From Filosporella fistucella (taxonomy: Eukaryota; Ascomycota; Leotiomycetes; Helotiales), in assembly GCA_030077755.1 (NCBI GenBank), contig JAQJZZ010000010.1, positions 3,968,001-4,032,000 on the forward strand: DNA of 64,000 bases, written 5' to 3'. The notes beneath the pieces are model-generated. The model was not told where the DNA came from, searched no databases, and saw nothing but the letters and a program-made list of their open reading frames with translations. Made by a program: the position numbers and the translations under genes. Shown in pieces: positions 46,631-59,158 of the stretch; the first letter of the stretch is position 1; each line of letters starts with the position of its first letter.

Positions 46631-47815
46631 TCACCTTCCCACTTTGATAACTACTTTACCAAAATGGTTCCCGTTCCAGAGATATGCCATTGCCTCCTTA
46701 ACCTCCTCGAACCGAAATACTCTATCAACGACGGGTTTGATACTGTGTTCTTCGTAGAACTTTAGCATCTCCTCAAAGCGGTCTCGAGGGCCATTCAACA
46801 TCCCAACCAGTATGACGTTCTTCCTGATGGCCTGCACGTTGATGTTCAATCTCTCTTCCGCCGGGTCAATTTTGCCCGAAACATATCCAATGGCATTGAA
46901 CAATCCGCCGAAGCGGATACAGTTGAAAGACTGCGCTGTTGTAAGAGCACCGCCATTCTCAAAAATTACATCAGCGCCATTGCCGTCAGTAAGCCGTAAT
47001 ACCTCATCGTCCCAGTTGGGCGTGGTACAGTAATTGACCAAGTAGTCAGCTCCAAGGGCCTTAGCTCTTGCAAGTTTATCGTCCGAACTTGAGGTAATTA
47101 TGACTGCTAATTGTCAACATTAAATGCACAGTTGGTGATGAGCTATTGAAATTACCTGTCGCACCACTAGCTTTTGCAATTTGCAGACCATTGATTGAAA
47201 CTCCCCCAGTTCCTTGAATCAAAACGACTTCTCCTTTACCGCCAGATTGACCAATTGGTCTCAATCCATTCATGGCCATCCAAGCGGTCGTCCCAGCTAC
47301 CTGTAATGTACAAGCTTCTTCATCAGTCAAGCTCTTAGGAGTTGGTAAGAGTGCATCCTCTTTGAACACCCGAAACTCGCAAAGAACTCCTACTTGGTCG
47401 TCAGCAATCGTTCGGTGAAGATAGGAATTCTGCTCTAGCCTATCCCTGAACTGCCGATCCCATGTTTCAAATTATTTTGTGTTATCCTTCCAGTTTTGTA
47501 ATCTGGGTATGGAAGACTGAGCACCCTATCGCCCTTTGCCCATCTGCTGACATCTTTCCCTACCATCCAGATTTCACCAGCTGCATCACTGCAAGGCACA
47601 ACCTTCTCTGGAAAGTCAACGGCTTTATGGTGATTAAACAATCCCTCCACAATTTCTGCGTCCTTGAAGTTCAGCGACACGCTCTGGATTCTCACCAAAA
47701 CCTCGTCGGGGTCCAAAGGTGGGATGTCTTTGTGGACAAGCTCTAATTTCGAAATTCCATTCAGAGCAGATTGCCATTGCCGGTTCTTGGTTTCTACGAC
47801 CATTTCTATTTTCAT
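46631..47815 (-). pseudogene. MDR-family oxidoreductase with an apparent 1-nt frameshift
   Basis: Zinc-independent alcohol dehydrogenase/quinone-reductase-like protein. Exon 1 runs 47815-47156 and exon 2 47103-46631 (53-nt intron). Landmarks: DPDEVLVRIQSVSLNFKDAE, WAKGDRVLSLPYPDY, DEEACTLQVAGTTAWMAM, VVLIQGTGGVSINGLQIAK (NADPH-binding glycine motif) and a C-terminal GNHFGKVVIKVGR. Near 47465-47485 the frame ending ITQNN must shift by one base to continue FETWDRQFRDR; there is no GT donor that could provide an intron. The summed exon length is one short of a multiple of three, as a 1-nt deletion in the short T run would give. It may be a recent pseudogene or a base-call error; otherwise about 377 residues and complete. 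Confidence 0.75.
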
Positions 47816-48365
47816 AATATTGTGGAGGTTCACAATGAAGGATAATGATGGCTTTCCTATATTTCAACAAGTACTTTCTCTTGTTCTTCATTCGACTAGG
47901 TACCGAATAGACGAAAATCTATGTCAGGTGATACATGACATCCAGCCTAGAAATGCATATACAGGGGGACACATGCAAGATTACAGGTTTGTTATGTGAT
48001 TTGTATTGAAGGACTTGATTGATATCATGCCTTTGGCTTTTTGATCTAAACTAGGATCAGGCAAGCCTTGCTAGATAACATGGCACGGAAATGAGGATTT
48101 CCATGTTATCCACGACGAAGAAACGTGCCCAGGTCATTGTCAGAATTTACTCGGGAGTGTAATGCATTTGGAGATATATTAAAAGACAGAGCAAGAAAAT
48201 TCTTCAGTTGGAACCAGACTTTCTCCAGTTGGAAAAGCATAGTTGATTGTTAGGCGCTTGCCACCGACCAGTCATTTCTTCTTCCACTTGAAGTAATGTA
48301 GACAGAAAGATCTCGTAATAGAAATACCCAACACCAAAATAAATATGACCATATCAATTAGCTAA
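47816..48365. other. Intergenic region
   Basis: Between the start of the MDR gene and the 3' end of Sec20. No supported gene. Confidence 0.55.
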
Positions 48366-49668
48366 TTACAACTCGTCTCGTTTCCTAGCAGGCTCCTTGA
48401 CTTCTTCTTTGTCCTCTTCCCACATCCGTTTCTTCGGATTCGGTTGACTATCCGACTGAATTTCATTTTCCGCCTCTCTGAGCTGCTCCCCTTGCTCAGT
48501 CTGCTCACGGCTTTCGTCAACGATCCGGCCAACTTGTTCAGATATGCTTTCACCGGACGCCTCTGGTGTATCGGAGGACCTCATAGGGGCCCCTCTACCA
48601 CCTCCACCGACGTTGATAGATTGGCCCGGAGGTCCAAGAGAAGGTCTCAGACCTCTAGTACCACTATTGTGGGCTACAACTTGACTCACTACAGAGCCCA
48701 TGCCTGGTGCTAATTGAGCTTCCGAATTGGGCCTACCTGTAAGGCCCATCGCAGCAAATATGCCTACTAAGCCCCTGAAAAACATTCGTAGTGGGAATGA
48801 AAAGAACCACCAGATCCAAGACAGGGGCCAGTAGAAAAATCTCCTAAACACCAACCAACCAATTGTGGCCGACAAGACGTAAAATGCTGTTTCTAAATAC
48901 CAGGTGTCGCTTTTTTGACTTCTCAGTAACGTACCCAGTAGATTTTTTGAGCTGGACAATAATGTGTCTAAGACGGAGTATGTTTCTGATAGTTGGGCTA
49001 ATGCCTCAGTAGATTGCTTGAGGGTCTCATGAGCGAATTGTGATTTTGCTAACTCAGCCGCCATCATGTCGTGGGTTCTTCTGAGAGCACGAGTAACATC
49101 ACTGCTTGCATTGATAGCCTTTTCCTCCTCAGTTAAAGCTATATTCTGCTGAGGTCGTCGACGTGGCGGTAGAGGATTCAGACCCGGGGAAGATGTAGAA
49201 CTGCGGGGTTCCGAATATGATTGTAGTAAGAGATCTCTTTCCGCTCGTTGTGCTGCTTCGAGACTGCGTCTTGCCGATAGTTGTGCTTTTCGGAACGCCA
49301 TCAGACATCTGCTAAAAGTCAGAAATATTCTGTACACAATCTGATGCTACACACGTATTCAGCTCTTTCATGGCTTTTCGCACTTGCGCCTCTAACTCTT
49401 TTTGTTGCTGCTTCGATTCGCTCCCTTCTCTACCCGCATCTAGATCCAAAACTTCCTCCAGTAATAGCTCAAACTCCTCATCCTGCTCCTTGATTGTCTG
49501 CTGAACTTCCGAAGTGAGCTCTACTATCACGTTGTCTTCATCATTATCGCCGAGAGGTATTGATCCAGGCTGAAAGTTGATAGTTGCAAGCCGATTGATG
49601 AGCTCTCTTAATTGCTCATTGGATGCTTGCAAATCCTTGAGACGATCTGATACCGTTTGAAATGACAT
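48366..49668 (-). CDS. SEC20: Sec20 SNARE (BNIP1 family) with C-terminal RDEL
   Basis: 418 residues from exons 49668-49355 and 49308-48366, in frame. The N-terminal region is coiled coil (KDLQASNEQLRELINRLATI, KEQDEEFELLLEEVLDLD). The SNARE-type heptads (RALRRTHDMMAAELAKSQFA then TYSVLDTLLSSSKNLLGTL) lie before the membrane segments TWYLETAFYVLSATIGWLVF and FYWPLSWIWWFFSFPLRMF. A lumenal tail ends KRDEL. Yeast Sec20 is an ER t-SNARE for Golgi-to-ER transport and also ends in an HDEL-type retrieval signal, so the order and the tail together support the call. The tail is longer than in yeast and rich in Glu/Gln. Confidence 0.9.
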
Positions 49669-49939
49669 TTTGAGCGTTCAATAACGTCACTTATCGAGTA
49701 AGTGAAAGTTGAGTAAAATCCGAATTCTGGGGAAAGCTGGCAAGAAAGTTGGATGACTGGGGCGGAATTTGCCGAGGGCTTCCTAGACTTTTCTGATACC
49801 TGCAGCAGCAACAACATTCGCTGCACCAGCATACTTTAAACCTCTGGTCAATACTAGAGCGTGAGTCTCGACATCGATTCCACTTCAATGTTTTATTACT
49901 GATTATAAGCTCTAGGATCTTCTCCCGAATTCGCTCATT
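49669..49939. promoter_or_regulatory. Short divergent promoter, Sec20 / mL53
   Basis: Only 271 bases separate the two start codons, so the promoters must overlap or be shared. No motif I can name with confidence. Confidence 0.5.
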
Positions 49940-50284
49940 ATGATCACCCGGTACCTGACCGAGGTTTCCACTGCCTTCAATCCTTTCCTCCCAAAAGCGA
50001 AAACCGCGCGTCTGTTCCTCTCTTTCCTCCCACCAAATGCACGCCAGATCATGAAGATCGATACAAAGATACTACCGCGCACTTCGAGGCAGGCCAGTTT
50101 TGTCCAAGTCAAGTTCAGTATGGTTTGCCCTTGTGGAGTATGAGATTTGATCCTAATAGATTTTGTAGAGGATGGGAAGGAACTTAAACTTGATGCAGAG
50201 AAGTTAGGTATTAAGGGTGTTTGCGAAGAGGTGGACAGGCATTCGAGGATACTGGCGAGGCAGGATGAGTTGAACGGGAGTTGA
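49940..50284 (+). CDS. Mitochondrial large-subunit ribosomal protein mL53 (yeast MRPL44)
   Basis: 97 residues from exons 49940-50117 and 50169-50284 (51-nt intron). Starts MITRYLTEVSTAFNPF, continues RLFLSFLPPNARQIMKIDTK and, across the intron, KFKDGKELKLDAEKLGIKGV, ending VDRHSRILARQDELNGS. The small size, basic character and these stretches match the fungal mL53 family, a component of the mitochondrial large ribosomal subunit. No separate presequence is evident, as in other members. It is easily missed because it is short and split. Confidence 0.88.
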
Positions 50285-50620
50285 TGAGCTGTACGATATA
50301 CGTCCGTGTCATTGCATCTGGGAGGCGTTCGGATGATGTACCATTATAGCTTCTCTTCGAGTAATCAGAAGTCACATAAGCCTTGAAATCAGAATTTGAC
50401 CGAGCCTGCGAGGGTGGAAAATCGGCTACTGGTGTGGTAGACTGGACTGGAACAATCACAATGAAACGACATTCAATGCTTCACAAATTTCATCAACGAA
50501 ATCTCATGTTATGTAGTTCATCGCAAGCTCATCTATTTGACAACTGGGGCAACTTTTGTAACGAAAGCCAGAAGCAGTGAAACCACTGAATCAAGTCAAG
50601 TCGGCTTCTAGATAGAAACC
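50285..50620. other. Intergenic, convergent 3' ends
   Basis: Between the 3' ends of the mL53 and pyrophosphatase genes. Nothing recognised. Confidence 0.55.
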
Positions 50621-52182
50621 TTACGCGGCAGCACCAGAGATGAAGAACCACTTATCAATACTGGGGTCAATTGGTGCAGCCGCAAGGTTCTCATTTTGTG
50701 GGATGGGTGGGAGCTGGTCAGGAGCGACACGGCTGGGTGACTTCGCTACAGTCAAGTTGGTGCTATAGATATCAGCTTGAGAATGTGAGGTCGACTTCTC
50801 TATTTTACATACGTTGAAATTCCACCAGGATTGGTTTTGCCAGTGATGAGCTTCTCCCAAGCCTCAGCACATTCACGCACGATATCAGTGGCGTATCTGC
50901 ACAATTGTTAGAGACGAATTCCCACAAACCAACTAAATCTATCCTACTTCTTGTTCTTGCACTCGCCAGTGAAAGCAAACTGGTTCTCAGGCTTTCCATC
51001 TGGAATTTTGTAGATTCTGAACCACTCATTGGTAGCTCTCAGAAGACCAGGGAGATGTCTTTCAACGTCCTCAACATCGTTGAGCTTGGGTGCCAACGGG
51101 CTGTTCACAAATTAGCAAAAGGGTTCCATAAGGTGATACTCGAGATGGCTGGACTTGTTCAACATACTCGTTGATGTCGATAACAATGACCTTCCAGTCA
51201 GTCTCCTCTTCATCGAGCAAAGCCATAACACCAAGAATCTTGACCTGCTTGACTTGGCCAGGGTATCCAACCAATTCACCAATTTCACACACATCTAATG
51301 GGTCATTGTCTCCCTTGGCCTTGGTCTCGGGGTGGATAACATTAGGGTCTTCCCATGTCTGAACAACACATCAGATTTTACTCAATAATTGCATTCTGTG
51401 GAAAAGATTCACCTGAGGGAAGGCACCGTAGTTCCAGAGATAGCCCTTGTGTGGGAAGCAGTTGCGGACAAACCGAAGCTTACCCTTCTTGGTATCTTGC
51501 TTGATAGGGTTGAGAAGGTCCTCCTTGCTGATCTGCCTCATGTGTTAGTATTTTCGAAAATGAACATCGAGAAGGAGGGGTAGAATCCAGCAATAGCGGG
51601 GTCGAAGTAATGTTGACCAAGTTTGCAAAATGGAAAATCAAAGAAAACAAGCATTGGACTCACTTCCATCTTTGCATTGGTCCATCTTGGAATCTCTACA
51701 ACCATGTTGAATACGCCCTCCTTTTCAGTCTGGAGAGGAATGTCGTGGAAGGGCGAGATAGGAACTCCATCTTTCTCAATGTAGGCGCGGAAGTCCAATG
51801 TGTTTTGGGCACCGACTTTGCGGACGGTGTATTGGGAGGCCATCTTGGAGATTAATGTGTCAGTGTTGTTGGAAAGAGGGAGGTTTGAATTAGATGTAAA
51901 AGAGGTGGAAGACGTGCTCGAAAATTGTCGAGCTATCTGGTTTAGGCGTGAGGTCGAAATTTTGGTGGGGTTGGTGGTGGCCAGCGTGCACGTATGGCAG
52001 GCTGGACCGAAGGAAAGTGAGAGGTTCTTTGGTGGTGAAGGAGCGGTGGACTGGCAGAGAAATCTGGTAGGCTGGAGACGGGGGTGGTGGTGGTGGTGCA
52101 GAGGGTGCAGAGGGTGGTGCAGAAGGTGCTTTCGAACGAGAATTGAGTTTGAATTCCGAGTGAACTGAATTCGTGCAGACAT
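50621..52182 (-). CDS. Inorganic pyrophosphatase (family I), possible dual targeting
   Basis: Exons 52182-51664, 51532-51413, 51358-51168, 51100-50948, 50896-50813 and 50762-50621 give 402 residues from ATG 52182, or 289 from ATG 51843 ([11 protein letters not shown]). Family I signatures: [25 protein letters not shown] with the metal-binding Asps, and [14 protein letters not shown]. It hydrolyses pyrophosphate, driving biosynthesis. The short form matches cytosolic IPP1 in length. The 113-residue extension is rich in Arg, Ser, Thr and His and almost free of acidic residues, like a mitochondrial presequence ([18 protein letters not shown]). Two starts from one gene could supply both compartments. 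The start region divides a 317-bp promoter with Dus2. Confidence 0.93.
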
Positions 52183-53800
<1,618 letters not shown>

Positions 53801-54073
53801 AGCATGTGCTGGACTTTTTGTGTCGATAGTGGTCCTCACGACTGGAGTTAATGGTTTTAAGGACCAGAGAGCATATTAGGGAGTTTCGGGAGGCATGTGA
53901 AGGCATTGGGCATTTGTCAAGGCGTTACTTTAGATGATCAAGAGCACCAGAAGGAATGATTTCTGCTTTTTGTATACAAAGTTCTTACTGCTCATGCTGG
54001 CAGCATGGTGAAAGTGTTTGTCTGTCATAAAATAAGCTCTACATAGAAATCAAAGAGTTTCCCGTTTTCTCCT

Positions 54074-54767
54074 TCAACCACAACACATTGTTGCCTCCTC
54101 TTTTGTATCGCTATTTGTCCAGTCAGTAGGTTAAACATAGCTGATAGAGTTCACTTACCCCACGTCGACACTCTCCCAGTGGAACACAAATGATCCTAAC
54201 CATGCCCCAATGATGATGCAGATAATGATATAACCATTGAAATACATAGCCAATAACATTATAAAGTAAGCTACAGCAAATTGGAACATGTGAAATGTTG
54301 CTCTAATCATTTGCTGGAAGATATTGGGTCTGAAGGGTTGTGCGATCGTCGTCACCTGGCCACTATTTTCCGAGTTCCTTCTTTTGGGGTCAATAGCAAT
54401 GGATGAGACTATGACAGGTTGAAGGCCGCGTTGATGTTGACGGATGAGGTAGCGGTCGTATTCCTTAGCAGAACGGCGTAAAAACTCGAGGGACATGACC
54501 AGTAGAATGACCCCAATGCATGAGCCAGCAAACATGCCTGTGGATTTGATATGCCATGTGCTGGAGATAAAACAGGCGTCGACCGTGGTCCAATTCCACA
54601 ACATCTGTAAACCCGTTAGAAAACCCAACAACGAACCATGATGGCGCTCCTACAGAAATCTTGCAAGAACCGCCCATGTCCATTGACATTGCCTCTGTCG
54701 AAGTAGCAGCAGCTGATGCGGCTGTGGCCGTCGCGGCCATACTCATTGTCGTGCTTCCCATATCCAT
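54074..54767 (-). CDS. Ctr-family copper transporter
   Basis: 198 residues from exons 54767-54654, 54604-54159 and a 37-nt last exon 54110-54074. The N-terminus is Met-rich (MDMGSTTMSM, MSMDMGG), the copper-capturing ectodomain. MLWNWTTVDACF leads to the first membrane helix (GMFAGSCIGVILLVMSLEFL); a cytoplasmic loop follows, then two more helices (FHMFQFAVAYFIMLLAMYFN and IIICIIIGAWLGSFVF). The GxxxG-type helix expected in this family is represented by GAWLG. The last exon adds DTKEEATMCCG, giving the terminal Cys pair of many fungal Ctr proteins; without splicing the protein would end VDVG. It is a high-affinity copper(I) importer at the plasma or vacuolar membrane. Confidence 0.88.
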
Positions 54768-56136
54768 GGTGCCGTATGTCTCTATTCGAGATATAGGGAG
54801 CGCTGTTTTGTTTCTCAAAACAATAGACAACTTAGAATTGTAAGGAATGTAGTGGCTTGCACCAGGTCTTATACCCATTTGCGGGCCGCTGACGGAAACA
54901 TCTGACCCATGAGTATATTTGAGCCCATTTTGGGGCAGACTGCCATAGACAGTCAACTTTGCTGCTCAATCGCCTTGTCTTGCAGGTGAAATGTGGAAGG
55001 GTCTCTCGGCCAAGACTCTAGTTACATGATTTTGGGATGGGATTGCTGTGGAATGGAGGTCGCTAGAGGCGATGTTGAGAGAGATTGAGCACTTTTGTCC
55101 CACTTCACGGCTTGGCGACAGGCCATGCAGATGATGGTCACGGACGCCATGAGAAAGAACGAGAAAGAAAATCTGAATATCATATACTCGAGAGATATGT
55201 TATTGGCCTGAAGATGAGAAGTGATTTTGGATCGCGGACTCGCCCGGGTGCCTTCGTGGGATTTTATAGTAAATGATAGACTGATGGCCAGACTGTGAGT
55301 CTTTGACTGACTGCAAATCTCAGGTGTAGGCTGGAAAACTGCTTAATACCTCGCTGCTGCTAACCTGGTGGTGCAAGATCATTTTTACTCACTCTCTACT
55401 ACCTGTGCAGCCATCTTTTTTTCGTCGGTATCCAGAAACAATATCGTCAGAGACAAGGACTCGCGATCAATGTCGCATGCAACGAGAGCGTGTGGCAACG
55501 ACTTCGCTCAGAAAGCCCATTCCCCTCCAGGATATTGGCTCGACCCCCGCCACCAGAACGATGTCGCATTTCTGGACAATCATTTGTGATTCCGGTACAC
55601 CTAGACGCAGCATGAACAATTGTTGACGTTCACGATGTGAGAAAGTCTATTGTGCGTCGAAAGGCGCTGAAAACTTCCTGAAATTTTGATATATCAAAGA
55701 CCTGCTCTATTGAGCATCGACCAGAAACAAAATCGAATTCTAGCCACTTGGACCACTTGGTTCTTACATTCTCTGCATTTAGATATCTTCAGTGTGTTGC
55801 AAGGTAGTCGATGGTGGTACATGATAGAGGAATAAAAAGTAAACTTTCAGGTCTGCTCAGGACCACACAGAGAGGTTTACAAAATCGAGGCCCGATTCGC
55901 AGCATTGAGATATGTTTGACGTTGAATTTAAAAACGTCGGATAATTGAATGTGCATGTCTCCATTTCATCCGGTCTCTGAACACAGCCCTAGCCTTGTCA
56001 CACTTCAGCCTCGTGAGCATCGCGTTAAGTGCAACGCGTCGACATCGCGTCCTCCAGAGCATCGAAATTCACTCCCTACACAGTCACTTGCTCTTCTCTC
56101 TGTCATTCTACGGCATTTAATCCTAGGTGATTGAAC
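54768..56136. other. Divergent promoter region, copper transporter / RFC
   Basis: 1.4 kb without a supported gene. In-frame open sequence continues upstream of the copper transporter ATG but has no better start. Confidence 0.5.
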
Positions 56137-57428
56137 ATGGCAGGCTTCTTTGATATTAAAGCCCGCAAGGCGGAGGCTACGAATGGTACTGCGAAAACAC
56201 CTGCTACGAAAGAAAACACCAGGACACAGCCATGGGTTGAGAAATAGTATGGCTACCTAATATACATTTCCAGATGCTGGCACTGACTCTATTTAAGCCG
56301 TCCGAAGAATCTCAACGATGTTACGGCTCAAGATCACACTATCACAGTCCTCCAACGAACGCTTCAATCATCCAATGTACATTCTCTTCCTCCCTCTCCC
56401 ATTTTTTATTCTAACACGTCTAGCTCCCGCACATGCTATTCTATGGCCCTCCGGGAACGGGAAAGACTTCTACCGTCCTCGCCCTTGCAAAGGAACTTTA
56501 CGGCCCCGAATTGATCAAATCCCGAGTGCTCGAACTCAATGCGTCTGACGAGCGTGGTATATCTATTGTGCGAGAAAAAGTGAAAGACTTTGCTCGAATG
56601 CAACTCTCGAATCCGTCTGCTGCATACAGAGCACAATATCCGTGTCCTCCATACAAGATCATTATATTAGATGAAGCCGATTCTATGACGCAAGATGCAC
56701 AGAGTGCTTTGAGACGAACGATGGAGACATACTCGAAGATTACGAGATTTTGTCTGATTTGTAATTATGTTACTCGCATTATCGACCCATTGGCGAGTAG
56801 ATGCTCGAAATTCCGGTTTAAGAGTTTGGACCAAGGGAATGCGAAGAAAAGAGTCGAGGAGATTGCTGAGAAAGAAGGCGTTAGGTTGGAGGACGGCGCG
56901 GCAGATGCGTTGATTAAGTGTAGCGAGGGAGATTTGAGAAAGGCCATCACATTTTTGCAGAGTGCTGCAAGATTAGTGGGAGCCGTGGGTGTAAGTGAAG
57001 TGGATAACAGTGATAAGATGGATGTGGATGAGAAGGATGATAAGGTTGTTACGGTCAAGAGTGTTGAAGATATTGCTGGCGTCATACCGGACGAGACGAT
57101 TGAAGAGTTGGTTAAAGCTATGAAACCCCAGTCGAAAGGTGCGACATACGACTCTGTTTCCAGGGTGGTTACAAATATGGTTGCGGATGGGTGGAGTGCT
57201 ACTCAAGTAGTAACTCAGGTACGTCTACTCTTCCTAAATGGTTGTGTCCCCTAACAAAACCAATAGCTCTTCCAAGCCATCATCTACAATGAAACCATCG
57301 CCGACTTGCAAAAAAATAAAATCACATTGATATTCTCAGAGGCGGACAAACGTCTCGTAGATGGATCAGATGAGCATTTGACGATCCTAGATCTGGCACT
57401 GAGGGTATCAGGTGTTTTGGCTGCTTGA
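56137..57428 (+). CDS. Replication factor C small subunit (Rfc2/RFC4 type)
   Basis: 381 residues from exons 56137-56246, 56298-56376, 56424-57218 and 57267-57428. RFC boxes: YRPKNLNDV (box II), [15 protein letters not shown] (Walker A), [11 protein letters not shown] (Walker B, DEAD), [21 protein letters not shown] (sensor 1) and [13 protein letters not shown] (SRC arginine finger), [13 protein letters not shown] (sensor 2). The [13 protein letters not shown] start and the C-terminal collar region match the Rfc2/RFC4 branch of the clamp loader that loads PCNA in replication and repair. An acidic insertion ([14 protein letters not shown]) lies between AAA domain and collar; it is common in filamentous fungi to varying length. 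Confidence 0.93.
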
Positions 57429-57771
57429 TAATAGGTAGTAATTGTATCTGCATTACTCGTTTGGCGTTCAGGTGTTAAGAGAAGGCGATGAAGAAATTAA
57501 GACCAGGTGATCCCTGATATGTTTAATAATGACTATTAATGCCATGATATTGATGTTGAATCTAGCTTTATTCTGCATCTGTTGGGTCCGGTTCTTGTGT
57601 CCAACGCCAGATGCCAAAGGGGGTCTTGGATTTACATACATTCAAGAATCTCTTGAACCCAAAAATTATCAAAATTAGACATCACAGATATTCAAATATT
57701 ATTTTCTACCATGAATTTGTGAGGATGACAAGTTAAGAAAACCAGGGGCTCAGAGTTCTTCTTTCAAGTCG
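57429..57771. other. Intergenic, convergent 3' ends
   Basis: Between the RFC gene and the small secreted protein gene; nothing recognised. Confidence 0.55.
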
Positions 57772-58163
57772 TTATGTGTTTCTGGCTTCTGTAGGGAGAG
57801 CGTTCTCAAATCCTGCGGTTGGGGTCTGCTTGTTGACGATGAGACTGGACAACGATGACTCGAATGAGGCAACAGAGGAGGAAAGCCCATGGTCGGTTTG
57901 TAGGGCTGTCGCGAAAGAGCCGAACGCGCTGTCGGTGAACAGGTTGGAGACATACAATTGAACGGCTTTGAGAGCAGCGGTTGTTTGGCTTCCGAGACGT
58001 GTAAGCTTTGATTGGAAAGAAGTGAAGCACGCTCTCATGAAACAAGACGAGAATTGAGAACGACTTAAGAAACTTACGCTCTGTTCTGAGGCTCGAGTGC
58101 TGGGTCGGCAGCTCCAAAAGTAACAAGGAGTGCTGTGACCAAGGAAGAAGTTTGGAATTGCAT
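57772..58163 (-). CDS. Small secreted protein, unknown function
   Basis: 115 residues from exons 58163-58078 and 58033-57772 (44-nt intron, acceptor GAG). Signal peptide MQFQTSSLVTALLVTFGAA, then a mature chain of about 95 residues, rich in Ser, Ala and Thr with amphipathic helices (SKLTRLGSQTTAALKAVQLY, SSVASFESSLSSLIV) and a single Cys. It has the helical, Ala/Ser-rich look of hydrophobic-surface-binding or cell-wall proteins, but is shorter and I cannot assign a family. A stable start and an in-frame join make the gene itself believable. Flanked upstream by about 1 kb of non-coding DNA. Confidence 0.65.
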
Positions 58164-59158
58164 GATGAATGGAATTTGTATCTCTGAATCGCTCTGCTTG
58201 CGTGGAAGAAGGTGACTGGTGCAGTGGAAACGTTGCTTCACGTAATTAATTGGAAGACAAGAACAATATACGCTTCCCCCTACTGGAAACTTAATTTGAA
58301 GGATCAGACGGGACTTCAACTCCCAACCGGCATTACGGTGCAAATAGGTATTAAGGTAATCGAACGCGGGAAACCACGATGCTGTGCGTCCCCGCTGTTC
58401 CCTATGAGAAGCGCTTGAAGTAATATGCCTTGCATGTCGGAAATACTTTAAAAAAATTGCACAGCGGCTCGACTAGGGGAAAGCAGTTATATTGGATAAA
58501 CAAGGTGAGGGTTTCCCGACGAAGATATGACAACAGGGCTGAGGGGGATTGCCTCGTAGATCTTGGCTGAAAGGATTTTGACTAGTCAGGGGCTAAAGCT
58601 TAAGCTTGTTACTTTCCACGCACGAGAGTTGGATCCCAAGAATTCTTGTGTCAAAAAATGATATGCTTCTGTGCTAAAATGTATCGAGTTTCTTGGCTGT
58701 AAGTAGATATGGTCAAGTATTCAGCTTTCACGGCTTTGCAGTCCAGAGACGGCAATTAGCTCCTGAGCAGGATCGTGCATTCATCGATTGCTCAAATTTG
58801 CCATTCAGATTCTCCAAAATGGTAAAAAGGAGTGTTAAAATTTCATTCTTCTTATATTTGACTCGCGTAGAATCATTCACTTAATTCCTGACCTAGCAGT
58901 TGGATCCCAAAATGAAGTTCCCGTAGGGACAATAGTCATTCGACTTATCAAGCTTGTTGGCCGTGAAGCTTGTCAACCAAAGCACTTAAGCTCAAATACC
59001 CTCTTCGGAACTCAATTGCTGCCCTACTTGCGGCCCAAGCTTGAATTCAGACAAGACTTTGTAGTACAGCTCAACGAATACTGCTTGTAAGTCTGAGACT
59101 AGAGGAATATCGAATACAGTGATTCCACATAGGAAAAACATAGTTGGCAGTGAATACC
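58164..59158. other. Intergenic region
   Basis: 1 kb upstream of the secreted-protein gene and downstream of PPE1. No supported gene. Confidence 0.55.
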
